From Warburgia ugandensis (Eukaryota > Streptophyta > Magnoliopsida > Canellales > Canellaceae): a stretch of 64,000 bases of DNA. The stretch lies in NCBI GenBank assembly GCA_035236585.1, contig CP141130.1, forward strand, positions 33,119,501-33,183,500, given 5' to 3'. The notes beneath the pieces were generated by a model. The model did not search any database and was not told the DNA's origin. It saw nothing but the letters and a program-made list of their open reading frames with translations. Made by a program: the position numbers and the translations under genes. Positions 38,031 through 50,448 of the stretch are shown one piece after another (the stretch's first letter is position 1; every line of letters begins with the position of its first letter).

Positions 38031-41000
38031 TGTAACACCCCTACTTTTGGTAAGGAGATTGAATATATAATGAAATTGAAAATTCCAAGGAAAATCAAGT
38101 TGGAATATTAGTGTTATTAAAAATGCACTTCTCATAGAAGTGGAATCAAGTATGGAAACCTAGATATTTGATATGTACATGGAAAATTGGCTTGGATAGA
38201 GTATAAGTTTGTCCAATTCTAAGTTTGGGAGAAAAATTTACATTTTTCTCAATTTTTAACTTAAAAAGGGAAAAAACATAATTCCACCTCACAATCAAGG
38301 TATAAGACATGTTTAATTGAAAACATACTTGGCGAACCAATTGAAATGACACTAAGTAGGTCAAAATCCAAGTTTGTATGAAAATTTTGTATTTTTTTAC
38401 ATTTTTCAACAAAATGGGCACAATGATCATTTCACATTAATGTGGGCCCACAAATGTGGGGCAATGGTTTGTAAACATTAATAATTTGTCAAACCACTAC
38501 CAGCTAGTAATGGAGACAGAGGTGGAAGTGGGGGGATTCTTTTTAATATAAAATTCAAAAGAGAAAAACATAATTATTAGGGAAAATGATTAAAATTTTT
38601 AGAAAATGCCTATAAATACCTCAGAAAAATTCACAAAAATGTTCATAAAATTCATCACAAAATTACCCAACACTTCCTATAATTCTAGTTCCAAATTCCC
38701 TCTCCTTCTCTACTTTCTCCTACTTTTCCTCTCTTTCTTTTCTTATTTTTAGTTTTACCCCTAAGTGAAAAACCTATAGAAATCCAGTGATCTAACCCTC
38801 ATACCAGAAATCTAAACCATTAGATCAATTTGTAACAAGATTATCTACAAAAACCTATGCTAATTGCATGATCCACCAGTGATTTCATTGGAAGTTCACA
38901 AATTATGTCGTCTCCAGCATAGTTCAATTTTCGGTGATGATTTTCTTAATTTTGGCAAGATCTTCTCTTCTAGACACTTCCAGGTAGGTTTCCTATCTCT
39001 TTATTTTTATTTTTATAATATATTTTTCCTAAAATCAGTTCACCAGACTGGTTTTCTAGCCAAAATTCTAGAAAAACTAGTACTAGTGATGTAGGCCTAG
39101 AACACCATCAAGGACACCTCAGATGGAAAATCTGAGCCATCCAATGGATTTAGAAGGCCCAAGTACCTTAACAACCATGATCACAATAGTTTTATTTTTC
39201 ATCTGGACCCTTAATTTTAAGAAATAAGATTTGACAGTCCAGAATCAATCTGGACCATTGAAATTGATGGAAACTTGAAAATTCAATTCCAAACTCAATT
39301 TTAATCCAAATGTAGATTGGAAAGAAGCTATATATTCCTTGTATCTTATAGAATATAATGAAATAATAATATTGAGGTTTTTAATTTGATTTATATGAAA
39401 TAAATTTTAAACATAGATCCAACAGTAGTGGATGATGATCAAATTGATGTTAAAATGGAAATATGATCTGATGGAAGGATCCAAGACATGTAAAAACCTT
39501 AATATCAATGATCATAGTACAATTTACAAGCCTATAGATCAGTTAAATTTATCAAAACATTATAGATTAAGATCAGCGGTTGAAAACTTAAAAATGAAAT
39601 TCCTCACTCATTTTAATTATGATTTCTGATCAGGAGGATTCTATGAAGAGATATTGATGAGGGTAACCTATTGAACCAATTAAAATAATATTTTAATTAT
39701 GAAAACTTTCTATTAATTAAAAATACACCTACTAACACCCTAGATCAAGTAGATTGGGGGTGATCAAAAGTGAGGGTTTGGATCCATTAAGGATATAATG
39801 ATGATAAATCATCACGGGGATGGTTGGATTTGGCTGACATGAACTGAATTAAAGTTTAGACCATTGAAAGTAAAAACGATCATGGAAAATCCCAATGGAT
39901 CCTCTTGATTTGGTAGATCAAGAATGATCAGACCTGATGGACCTATAAAATTGATGATCTAAGGCTAATATCATTTATTAGAGATGTTGGATTAATCAAA
40001 AACATGAAAGATCAAGGCTTGTACTCTTAATGGAATATTAACCCTAGATCTAAGATGGACAAATCGGATGGTTGGATCATAAGGATAAATTGATCATATG
40101 CTTAGTTAATGGTCTTTAATAGTAGATTTGATTTAATTATGATCCATGTCAAGTTTCCAATTTCAGTATAATTTTCTTTAATTTCTTAGATTAAAATGTT
40201 GTTAATATTCTAGTTAATTGTTTTATTAGCAAATTTAATTCATGTCAAATTTTCAATTCTAGCATGATTGTCTTTAAATTCCTTAAATTTAGATTTATTA
40301 GTGTAATTTATTTTAATTTTCTTTACATTAGTAGAGTTATGAAAAATACCTTAAAAGGGGTAATTAATGAAATATAGTTGGACTTCAAAAAATACACATG
40401 TACATCATGAGAAATAATCGTAGTAAGGGCTATAGTTAATAGGACAATATAAGGGGTAAATTTTTTCATTTCTTTAGCCTAAAATAGGAGCATAATAAAC
40501 ATCCATGAATGACATAGTATATGTGCATGGAATTAATTAAAATCAAGTAGAAATAAAACTTAAGGTTATGAGCTCATAAGACCTTATTAAAGGTTGAGCT
40601 AAGGTTGTGCCCTTGCATGTTATTCATCATGGTTAAGGGGGTTTCTAATGAGCCTCATTGTCGCTTCACTTTTTGTTGACGTTTGTTGAGGTCTAAACAC
40701 CTCCTTACATGAGGATTGAATTAGCCATATTGGGAATGGCATGTAACTGGTAAACCTTGGTCCATTAGAAATAAGAGGAGCTGTCTAGAATTAAGAATGA
40801 ATAAGTTACCCACAATCCAGTAAAACACTAACTGGTTGAGAAATAATAATAACAGCATAAAAGGTTAGCAAATTATCTAACCCTACTAAAAATTGTAAGT
40901 AAGATAAGGATGATCTGGCAAGATCTAAGAGAATCTTGAATGATCAAAAACAACAAAAGAAAAGAAATACAATGTAGAGTATAGTCTTGTTCTATGATTT

Positions 41001-42537
41001 TACTTATAGTGTAGATTGTGAACTTAGAAGGTTTGAAACCTTGATCATATATGATTCAAGGAAAATTAGGGCATCCTTCATAGGATAACCCAAATACATG
41101 TAGAAAGAATACTTGTATAAAGGAATAACTTTATACGTATGGTTTGACAGATGTATGAATCATGACCATGATGGACACTATGGAGTGAATACCACCTTGA
41201 GGTATGTGGATGTTCAAGAATGTATTAAAGATTTATGTGTGTTTATATATACATGATCTTCTGTTTGGAATTATAGACCTTCATGATATAAGTATACCTG
41301 TGGTACCTTAGAAAATAATGATCCAACCAAATGATCCAACCAAGCCCCATGATCCATCCAACTGATCCAATCAAACGATGAGAAATTAGTGAGATGCGTG
41401 GACTAAAGAAACCCTAAGAATAGGGCATAGAAAATATTCCAGCCTTAGTTAAATAGACACATCGTCTGATATGTATAATGTATTCTATATACAAGCATGG
41501 TGGCTTGTGATTTTATTTTATACATGCATAGGATTGGGGATGTAATGCTAGGGAAGTTATAGGGGTTTGGAAACCCGCTTTCTGAAATGTATGATATGAT
41601 GGATACCATGCCCAAAGAGAGGTTAAAAGTCAGGGGACAATCATGGGAAGGCCGCCACTGTGACAGCCATGGTCCTCGCCCATACGGACATGGATTTTGT
41701 TATTTCCATAGTTGGTATCAGTGGATTATATGCAGTTATTTGGGTGTGCTGTATGGATTTAGACTGTGGCATAGTAGTCCTTGAGTATTTTGCATTATGA
41801 TGCACATATGATAGGCATAGTGAGATGCCATGGCATGATGAGATGCCAAGTACGATAAAATACTTGAGTTCCTTGAGAGAATATCCCCATATGATATTTG
41901 ACTGATTATTGATCTCCTAAGTAGGAGTATAGCCTGGGGAAGGAACAAGTTTTGACTATTTTCACTATTTAAATGGGGTTACCCTATACTACATAAATGA
42001 TGTATATACTCTATGGTGAGATGATCCATAAGTTGATAAACATGATAGAATGATGAACGAGGTATGTATTCTTATATTAGTGAAGTAGTATATTTTTGTA
42101 TCCCCTACCAAGCATAGCTTGTTGAGATATTGTAAATGTTTGACTGTTTACAATATCTCAAATATAGGGAAGGAGAATTAAGGATGTAAAGCTTGAAGAA
42201 TCAAAAGTTGCAAGACTGTTCAGGTTATTTCCCTTAAAGATTGCGTAATCAGGATATGTACTTTGTAATTTGGATTGTGTTTGGACAATTGATTGTAATT
42301 GTAACACAGGGGCTATGTAAAAGTAAACTACTGGATGATTCTTGGTATTCAATAAAATTTTATTTAATACAAAATGTCTATGTGTATTATGTATGTTGAG
42401 GTGAGACTTAGGTTGTTTTACAAATTGATTTAAAAGAAAAGAATTTTCATTGCATTGTTTGCAAAATTTTTTTACTATTAGGGGCCCTGCCTTTGAAAAA
42501 TGTATTACAAAATGTGTTACAAACCCAAGTCATTACA
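38031..42537 (+). mobile_element. Solo LTR C (Tekay-like, LTR B relative)
   Basis: 4507 bp from TGTAACACCCCTAC to CAAGTCATTACA, flanked by AAGAA (38026-38030 and 42538-42542). No coding domain is present. TATAAATA lies at 38611-38618. It shares length class and several blocks with solo LTR B, including the hairpin block (42110-42161) and AGGTCTAAACACCTCCTTAC (near 40690). It sits in the copia-2 pol region. Confidence 0.92.
38611..38618 (+). promoter_or_regulatory. TATA box of solo LTR C
   Basis: TATAAATA in GCCTATAAATACCTC, matching the site in LTR B. Confidence 0.55.
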
Positions 42538-42542
42538 AAGAA

Positions 42543-44097
42543 GATCTCACTCTACTCTGCCTCTTTGCTAATTACAAACCATTGATTTTTCAAGAAGCTA
42601 TACAAAGTAAAAGGTGGAGAGATGCCATGGATGAGGAGATCAAAGCAATCATGGAGAATGAAACATGGCAGCTAGCTTCACAAGGTGATAGGTGTAAAGT
42701 TGGTATACAAGGCAAAGAAGAATGCTAAAGGAGAAATTGAAAGATATAAGGCAAGATTGGTTGTGAAGGGCTACAGTTAAAGAGTAGGAATCGACTATAA
42801 CAAGTTATTTTCTCCTATTGTTCACTTAGAAACTATTAGATTAATTATTTCTTTAGCGGCTCAAAATAGATGGAAGGTTCATCAAATGGACATGAAATCT
42901 ACCTTCCTAAATGGACTCCTTAAAGAAGAAGTTTACATCGAACAACCATTAGGATACGAAGTAAAGGGACATGAACACAAAGTCCTCAAGTTAAACAAGG
43001 CCCTCTATGAGTTAAAGCAAGCACCAAGGCATGGAATAGTCAGATAGATAAATATTTTCAAGAAAATGGTTTCACAAGATGCCCTCATGAGCATGCAGTA
43101 TATGTCAAGATCAAAGATGGAGACATCTTGATTGTATGCTTGTACGTGGATGACTTAATTTTCATTGGAAGCAGTCCAAAGAAGCTTGAATAATTCAAGA
43201 AAGTAATGATCAAAGAGTTTGAGATGACTGATATTGGGTTCATGTCACACTATCTTGGAATTAAAATAAAGAAAAAGGAAGATGACATCTTCATCACTCA
43301 AGAAGGTTATGCAAAGGAGCTACTTAAGAAGTTCAAAATAAATGATTGTAAGCTCGTTAGCATGCCGGTGGAGTGTGGAATCAAACTGTCTAAGAACAAT
43401 GAACGAGAAAGAGTAGATGCAACAAATTTCAAGAGCTTGGTTGGAAGCTTACGCTACTTAACTTGCATGAGGCCCAATATTCTATATGCTATTGGATTAA
43501 TTAGTAGTTATATGGCAGCACTGACAACCACTCATCTTAAGACAGCAAAAAGAGTTCTTCAATATATTAAAGGCACAATCGACTTTGGTTTATTTTACTC
43601 TCATACTAATGATTGTAGCCTTGTTGGATATAGCGATAGCGATTGGGCTAAAGACTTAGATGATTGAAAAAGAACAACCAGGTTTGTGTTCTTCATGGGA
43701 GATACCGCTTTTACTTGGATGTCAAAGAAGCAGCCAATAGTCACCCTTTCTACTTGTGAAGCTAAGTATGTGGCTGCTACATCTTGTATTTGTCAGGCAA
43801 TATGGTTAAGAGGTTTGCTAAAAGAACTTGGCATGCCACAAGAAGATCCAACGGATGTCTATGTTGACAACACATTAACGATGGCCTTAGTGAAGAATCC
43901 AGTCTTTCATGAGCAAAGCAAACATATTGATATGCGGTATCACTACATAAGAGAGTGCGTCATAAGAAAAGAAGTTTAACTAGAGTATGTGAAGTCTTAA
44001 GATCAAGTAGCCAATATTTTCACTAAGCCATTGAAATTTGAAGACTTTATCAAGATGAGAAGCTTGCTTGGGATGACAAATCAAGTTTAAGGGAGTG
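42543..44097 (+). pseudogene. copia-2 reverse transcriptase and RNase H remnant
   Basis: RT begins with FQEAIQSKRWRDAMDEEIKAI and goes on with KSTFLNGLLKEEVYIEQP, CLYVDDLIFIGS and FEMTDIGFMSHYLGIKI. RNase H has LVGYSDSDWAKDLDD, FTWMSKKQPIVTLSTCEAKY, YVDNTLTMAL and SKHIDMRYHYIRE. These are Ty1/copia signatures. Fossil, with several breaks. Confidence 0.9.
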
Positions 44098-44542
44098 TGT
44101 TGGAAATGTAAACTTGATTTGAGCCAAACTTAATTGGATAAGGGCCCATATTCTACAAGGCTCATATTGAATAGACAAAAGTACATCTTCTAGCCCATAT
44201 TCTAGAAAACCCACTTTCTAGAAAGTGTTGCTACAAAAGTCAAATAGCAATATCTACATACTTTGACAATAGAGCTAGATATTTTGTAGAGACATCTAGA
44301 TAACAAATTGTAACCATAAGATTAAAGGTGTGTTGGCACAATCCTAACCATTGGATAAGGAGGTGTTATTAGTATAAATAGGGGTGGTTACTAACAAGTT
44401 GTATCAAGAAAATTTTGAGAATTAATGCAAGCTCTTTGTCTCTCTTCCTTTCAAGCCTCCAAGTCCCTTCTTTATTTGTAAATCCTTTTCTAGCCTCCAA
44501 AGCCTTCCTTATACTTTTGTAAAATACCATCCTTTTCCAACA
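44098..44542 (+). repeat. 3' LTR of copia-2
   Basis: 445 bp, matching 35803-36234, ending CTTTTCCAACA; TATAAATA at 44373-44380. Confidence 0.92.
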
Positions 44543-44547
44543 CGACA

Positions 44548-44860
44548 CCCATATCACTAGGCTTGGTGTTCACGATCAAGTTAGTTTGTAGATATTGCAA
44601 GGCTTTTAAAAAGGAAAAATGAATTACAACCTGCAATATCATGGATCTTGGCAATGAGAGAAAGGAGATGCCCAATTTGCCATATGTTCATCTATCATGA
44701 TCTAATAAGAGAGCGTAGCCTTTGGATTCCTTTCAGTCCTTATGATTTTGAATAAGTAACCTCTGGGCACCCTTGCCGTCATTAATACCCTTTATGTAGT
44801 AGCTCTGTCCAGATTTACCAAATGAGGATCCATCAAACTTAAGATTTTTACAAACTGGGG
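44548..44860 (-). pseudogene. Possible RNase H-like (RVT_3) remnant
   Basis: On the minus strand, KFDGSSFGKSGQ (near 44835-44800) resembles the first catalytic block of the RNase H-like domain found in plant LINE ORF2 and related proteins (usual form xVDGSSxGNPGP). LKALQYLQTNLIVNTKPSD (near 44610-44555) resembles its later block. Frame changes separate the pieces. The match is by eye and short, so this is a weak call. Copia-2 is inserted at its far end. Confidence 0.3.
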
Positions 44861-47204
44861 AGGAGGCAAACACTACGGAAGGAGACTATCTTTCTTGGTC
44901 ATTCTCCTAGCAAGGTCTTCCAATACTTTTTAAGTTACATCCTTTAACAAGTAGTCTTTAGAGCATAGCTTCAAGTCCATGTCGTCTATTTCTGTTTCTT
45001 TCTTCCATTGTGTACTATTATTGGATAATTTCACTTGGAAAGCTTGCGCCTTTTCTGTAAAAGTTTTATACCTTGTGGATGCCTTCAAATTCTGTCATTT
45101 TATTCTTAGAAATGCTATAATTTGTAGTTATTTGATCATTGGAAATGTCATGGAGTCAATCTATTACTTGGGAACTTATGGTAATTCGTGTAAAAGACAT
45201 GGCATGATTCTTTACATAATAGAGATAATGATCAAGTTATATATTCGATAGACACACAAAACCATGCTAAGATAAGGAATCTAGAAAAAGGTTCTCTAAA
45301 TTCCTAAAGTTTTAAAGGATTATATGAATTAGAATCCTTGGTACCCAAAAAAGAAAAAAATAATGCAGGACAATCCTTGAAAACAAGGATGTTGGCAGAC
45401 ATTTTCAAATTAATCTATCCTTTTCCTTTTTTTGGAAAATTAGTTACACTCACCTGTGCATAGTGTTGAACCATAGCCACCAAAGTGAGAGACTCCTCTT
45501 TCCACCACTATGCTAGAAGGCATTGGTTCAAGTTTAACCTATCATGTTATAATCATTAGAAGGAAAAATATTCCCACCTTCTATATTCATTGTACTCCCA
45601 CCCTTATGGGTTTTTGGGTATTTGCAGTTGTGAAGTGTTGATTATTATGATACAAAACCATAAATAGCAGATGTAAATGTCCAGAAAACTTGAAGGGTGT
45701 GGGAGTAAGGTGAATATAGAGGTTGAGGATATCATTTTCCTTACTAGAATATTTGTAAATAGCCAAGCCAATGAGCGATTCTAGACTACGTGCATATGAG
45801 ATGAGTAATAACACTATCATGTTATATGCGCAAATGAGATGCTTTTAATCTATCATGATATGATAAAATATTAGCAAATAACCAACCAATGAGCAGCATA
45901 TTCCATATGAGAATGAGTAATATCAAGAACAATTTTTAATTATACAATTTCAGAGGATGACAAACAAACCAACAATGTAATGAAATTAGACTTCGACTTT
46001 TGTAAACATATCAGCATATTCGTTAATGATTTATAAGGTTGATAGTTGGTCTAATTTGTTAACCATTTATAGGGTTGATTATTGGTCTAAGTAGCTTCAT
46101 GGGATGCAAGCAGTTGATGCAATAATAAATGTGGTCACTATTACTGAAATGGAGAAAGGAAGAATGAATCTTTGAGCTCTTTCTTTTAAAATAAGATAAA
46201 TCTAATATATTGCATGGGATCCAAGAATGAAATGAGCAGTATGTCTGACCAAAAGAGAAAAAAAATGGAAATTATCTAGTATGGGTACCGTAGCCCGAGT
46301 TTAAATATAAGAACTAGTAAATGATGGCAAAGCACAAGTAATATTTGGTAAGGATAGATTTCTGCACTTGACTGAGTTGGTTAGAGCCTTCTCTCAAAAC
46401 TACCACATGGCTATCTGTAATCCAATATATTATGTGCTAGTCAAGTATTCCCAGCTTTGGCGGACTAAAAAATGTAGAACTCTATAGAGTTATGGTACAA
46501 TGAAATGACTTATCCATATAGGACTCACGAACTATGTTCAAGATCTATGACAAGTCATTTATCTTATAGAACTTTGTAAGCATGTTCCTTCTGCTCTTTG
46601 GGCATGCTTATAAGATAAATAGGGTTTACTTGGGAGAGTCCATCATAGACATGTTAGTTTTAGTTTTTCATGTTAGAAGGCCAAAGTAGTTTGAAATTGA
46701 CTCAATGGAGTGAATCCCATGCTTTAATACAAATTTTGAAACTTAGTCAACTAATGAGAGTCAATGAGTAACTTGAAAGTTCCGAAACAGTAGTTCCCAA
46801 CTAGTTGAAGGTACTACCGTTTTAGTGTTTGAATCTCTTCTATTTTAAATTATAAATAAGGCAGCTTACATAAGTGGTCCTGTAGCTAGTGCAGCATATG
46901 ATACAATAAACTGCTGAATCTAGTTACCATCAGTTAGACCTCCTCACAATATGCATATAGTACTTCTATGGAGTACAAACCATCTTCCCTTTGCAATGAT
47001 TTCCTTCAATATTAACGAGGATTACAAGCTTACTATGTGTTTCCTTAGTTTTTTACTGTTGTTTATAGCTTGATAGTTTATTGACAACATAATGTTGTTT
47101 CTACAATTGTCTCTCGTTCATAAATTGACAATCATTGGAAATTGTGGTGCTGAGCACAATGATACAATTTCTTATCCTTGGCTAATTTTAATATGCTTCT
47201 GGGC
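44861..47204. other. Intergenic DNA, nothing recognised
   Basis: AT-rich unique-looking sequence without long frames, LTR ends or known domains on either strand. Confidence 0.5.
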
Positions 47205-47217
47205 ACTTGCTATCCCT

Positions 47218-47400
47218 GAAGAGGAGCCTTGGTGCAACGGTAAAATTTGTCGTCATGTGACCTTGAGGTCACGGGTTCAAGGCGTGAATCAGCCTCTTGC
47301 AAAATGCAAGGTAAGGCTACCTACTATAGGCCCTTGTGGTCCACCCCTTCCCCGGACCCCGCATAGGAGGGAGCTTCGTGCATCGGGGCTGCCCTTTTGT
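47218..47400 (+). mobile_element. Au-type SINE
   Basis: About 183 bp with the hallmarks of the plant Au SINE family: a GAGGAGCCTTGG start, an A box in the tRNA-related head (TTGGTGCAACGG, 47229-47240), a B box (GGTTCAAGGC, 47274-47283), the conserved body (GCAAGGTAAGGCT, CCCTTGTGGTCC, CCTTCCCCGGACCCCGC) and the GGGGCTGCCCTTTT tail. A 12-13 bp target duplication, ACTTGCTATCC(C/-)T, lies at 47205-47217 and 47401-47412. It is transcribed by RNA polymerase III and moved by a partner LINE in the family; this copy is somewhat diverged. Confidence 0.92.
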
Positions 47401-47412
47401 ACTTGCTATCCT

Positions 47413-47540
47413 TATTTATATGTTTGAGTGAGAATGTTTAAAGCAAGCACCTCAAGCTTGAACCTCTCTATCATTGATCTTCAATCTGCTAATATGTATA
47501 CTGATAGAAGCACCACATGTTTTTTGTGTGTCATACTTCC
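47413..47540. other. Intergenic DNA
   Basis: No feature seen. Confidence 0.4.
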
Positions 47541-47940
47541 CTATTTGGTAGTGGTGATAAAATAAACGTGGCCTTCCTCTCTTGTTTATAATATATTAAT
47601 TTGATTAGTGAATCAGAAGTTTGAATTTGTTCTGTACCCATTATGGAAGAAAAAAAAGACACTTTCATACCAACTACTGATCTTAACTACATGATATGAT
47701 TCTAAAATGAGATAACTAAAATAAGTTCTTTTATTGTGGCCTATTTGGTAGTGGTGATAAAATAAACGTGGCCTTCCTCTCTTGTTTATAATATGTTAAT
47801 GGATTAGTGAATAAGAAGTTTGAATTTGTTTTGTACCCTTTATGGAAGAAAAAAAAGACACTTTCACACCAACTACTGATCTTAACTACATGATATGATT
47901 CTAAAATAAGATAACTAAAATAAGTTCTTTTATTAGGGCT
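47541..47940. repeat. 200-bp direct tandem duplication
   Basis: 47541-47740 and 47741-47940 are head-to-tail copies, both beginning CTATTTGGTAGTGGTGATAA. By eye they differ at about 8 sites, mostly substitutions plus one or two single-base indels. The unit matches no element in the window. Confidence 0.95.
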
Positions 47941-50360
47941 GATCACGTATGTAATCACTTTATGACTATTTATGCAACAACAAGTGATACTCATAAAATT
48001 ATTAGTATAAATAGATTGTATATAAGGAACCTGATAGTATGGTGAACTATTTTCCTTGTAAGTATTGATACTACATGTGGAAAGGTTAAAGCACTAATTT
48101 AACCAAAAGAATAATCCTTAGGTCAAGAATCAAAAGGACTCTTAGCTAATCAAAACTCATTTCTTAGTGCTTCTTAGTACAAAATCAGATCACTTAAATG
48201 TATAATGAAGAAATGCTCAAGGGTGAAGTGAAGTTAAAATCCCAAGCAGCATAAGAGTATTAAAAGCAATCCATAATTCCAAAGATATCCATGACAATAA
48301 AAAGGAAACAACAACAATAGGAACATTACAAATGAAAGAAAAGCATGATCTGCCATGTCATATAGAGTTTGACCAAGTCTTTGTTCAAGTAAGTGTGTCT
48401 TGGAAAAGAGTTTAGCAAGTTTATTTTCATTCAATTATGCCTTCTACATAGTCTAATAAATTGTGTTTCCTTGACAAGAGTCATTGAACTAATGGGTGTT
48501 GTAAGTTGTCTAGCATCTTTTGAGTTGTATTTTGCTATGGAAGTATATTTTGACTATATTGACAAATGGTACTAGTTGTTAGTAATTGATTAGAAGCCCA
48601 TAAAAGGTGTTGTGATGTGAATAATAGGGAAGTTGATTTGAATATATTTCTAAGACTAATGAAACTTTAAGATTGAGCCTTGCTTTCTTTCTCTTTGTTG
48701 TGACGTTGAGTTCTCTAATCTTGTTCTTTTCCTTTTAGAAACTTGCATAACTCTATTTAATGTCCTTATTTCTCTTCAAATGATTATTCAAATTTATTTG
48801 ATTTTTGAAAGATAATGATAGCTCATTGTTAGAAACCAAACACATGCATGCATATTCATATCCTTCCTTGAAAGAAAACATTTCTCAAAAATACAAAGAC
48901 AAGGAAGAATTGATTTCCAATATAATCTATACTACATCCAATATAAACCTTATTCCTTTTTTTTCTCCATAATGGTAAAATAATGAATATCATGTTGTCT
49001 CAAATGACAGCCATCATGTTATCTTTGTGCAAAGTTGTATGTAAGAAAATATAAAAGAATGAAAAACAAAATCACTGTTTCCAGTCAACTTCTAAACAAG
49101 ATTCATGTAATTCTTCTTTAAAATGCATATAATTTAATAGATCATAGTCTAAACCTCTCCCCTGAAAAGAAGAATCAAAATTATCTATTCTATTTTCTCA
49201 ATGAGATGTGCAATTTTATTTTGTGTTTGCATGTAATGTCTATGTATATACATATACATATACATACATACATACATATATATATATATATATTATTCAC
49301 CCATAGTAACGAAACATAGAATAGGAAATTTATCATAATACAAGAAAGAAATCATAGTATTATCTTTCTTCTAATTATAAGCTCTAGCTTTATATTGATT
49401 ACCAATTGTTCTTGTCTTGAGAGTATGATTCCTACTGACCTTGTACGTATGCAATGTGGTGGGTCATTGTTCAATAAGCATCCTCAAGATTATGGATTGC
49501 CAAAGTTGAACTGATGCCTCAAATTCTAAGTTTCTTGGGCCTTAATTCATGAGGACTTAGGAAATTAGATAGAACTTGTATAGAAGGATGATTAAAAAGA
49601 ATGATTGCTTCAAATACTTATTTTGTCTACCCTAATTGTCAATGTTGTGACAAAATTGAGTAAGACCCCATTAAAGGGCTCCTTCTTTGAAAGTAGCAAG
49701 TGAATGATATAATGGATATGGTTGGCACAAGAAGAAACCTTGTGATCAATAATTGATGAAAGATTTCTTTGAGATTCTTAATTACTTCCTTTTGCTTAAA
49801 ATTTAAAAGGGTTGTTCCATAGGTTATCTTTGAATTGTACCTCAAAATAGTATCACCTCTACAGTTAAGCATATGAACTAACAGATGATAGGCATGCTTT
49901 AGAAGAAACAAAACCCTATAGATGGGCTCGATGGGACCAAAATAAGGGAAGCTCATCAGTTATGTAATTAGGGGAAGAAAATATTGGATCATTAATAATG
50001 GTACAATGGCAAAAGCCTTCTAGCACAATGTCATGTATAGACATGTAAAATCCTCCTTTGATTGATTAATACTAAATTTGATAAAAAAAGATGATCATAA
50101 ACTACAAAAAAAGAAAAAGTAAACATTTGAGCAAAAGCTTAGCACAATGTTGTAAGAAGCACCTCTCACATAGTAGGTTATAGGTTTAACACTTCTCGTG
50201 GGTGTCTATTTGTCCATCATTCAATAAACATATGCAAAAAATAGAAAAACATTTTGGTTCACAACTTTTCTCCTTTTATTTGCTATTTTTACCAATCTTT
50301 CCGTAACCTTTACTATCTTCTCCATAGTCATTCATTTTTCTCCACAATAGCTACATAAAT

Positions 50361-50361
<1 letters not shown>
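47941..50361. other. Intergenic DNA, only simple repeats
   Basis: AT-rich. The one clear item is an ATAC/TA microsatellite at about 49241-49293. A decayed tRNA-like stretch may lie at 50138-50210. No coding signal was found. Confidence 0.5.

Positions 50362-50446
<85 letters not shown>
50362..50446. repeat. (CT)n microsatellite, about 42 units
   Basis: An uninterrupted CT run in otherwise AT-rich intergenic DNA, not inside a recognised LTR. Confidence 0.95.

Positions 50447-50448
<2 letters not shown>

Larger units (their letters stand above)
35803..44542 (+). mobile_element. Ty1/copia retrotransposon copia-2, carrying solo LTR C
   Basis: LTRs lie at 35803-36234 and 44098-44542. The primer site TGGTATCAAAGTT (from 36238) is of the initiator-tRNA-Met type, and a purine tract (AAGTTTAAGGGAG) precedes the 3' LTR. 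The flanking pentamers TGGCA and CGACA differ by two transitions, so the target duplication is imperfect. Parts seen: gag (about 36270-37000), CCHC knuckle (CYSCKKFGHYALEC, about 37087), protease (TWYLDTGASNHM, about 37240), reverse transcriptase (42538-43250, LYVDDLIFIGS near 43145) and RNase H (about 43610-44000). Without solo LTR C it is about 4.2 kb, shorter than a usual copia. It is broken, with many breaks. LTR divergence by eye is about 4%. Confidence 0.92.

Noticed and set aside
45470-45540. Another stretch with GGTTCAAG, resembling a B box
   Set aside because: No A box at proper spacing and no SINE body.
47229-47290. tRNA gene
   Set aside because: A and B boxes are present, but the sequence does not fold as a full tRNA and continues into the Au SINE body.
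49241-49293. ATAC/TA repeat as an origin or matrix-attachment signal
   Set aside because: A plain microsatellite with no other supporting motif.
50138-50210. tRNA-like stretch (GCACAATG..., GGTTTAACAC)
   Set aside because: The B-box match is imperfect, and no body or target duplication was found; too weak to call a SINE.
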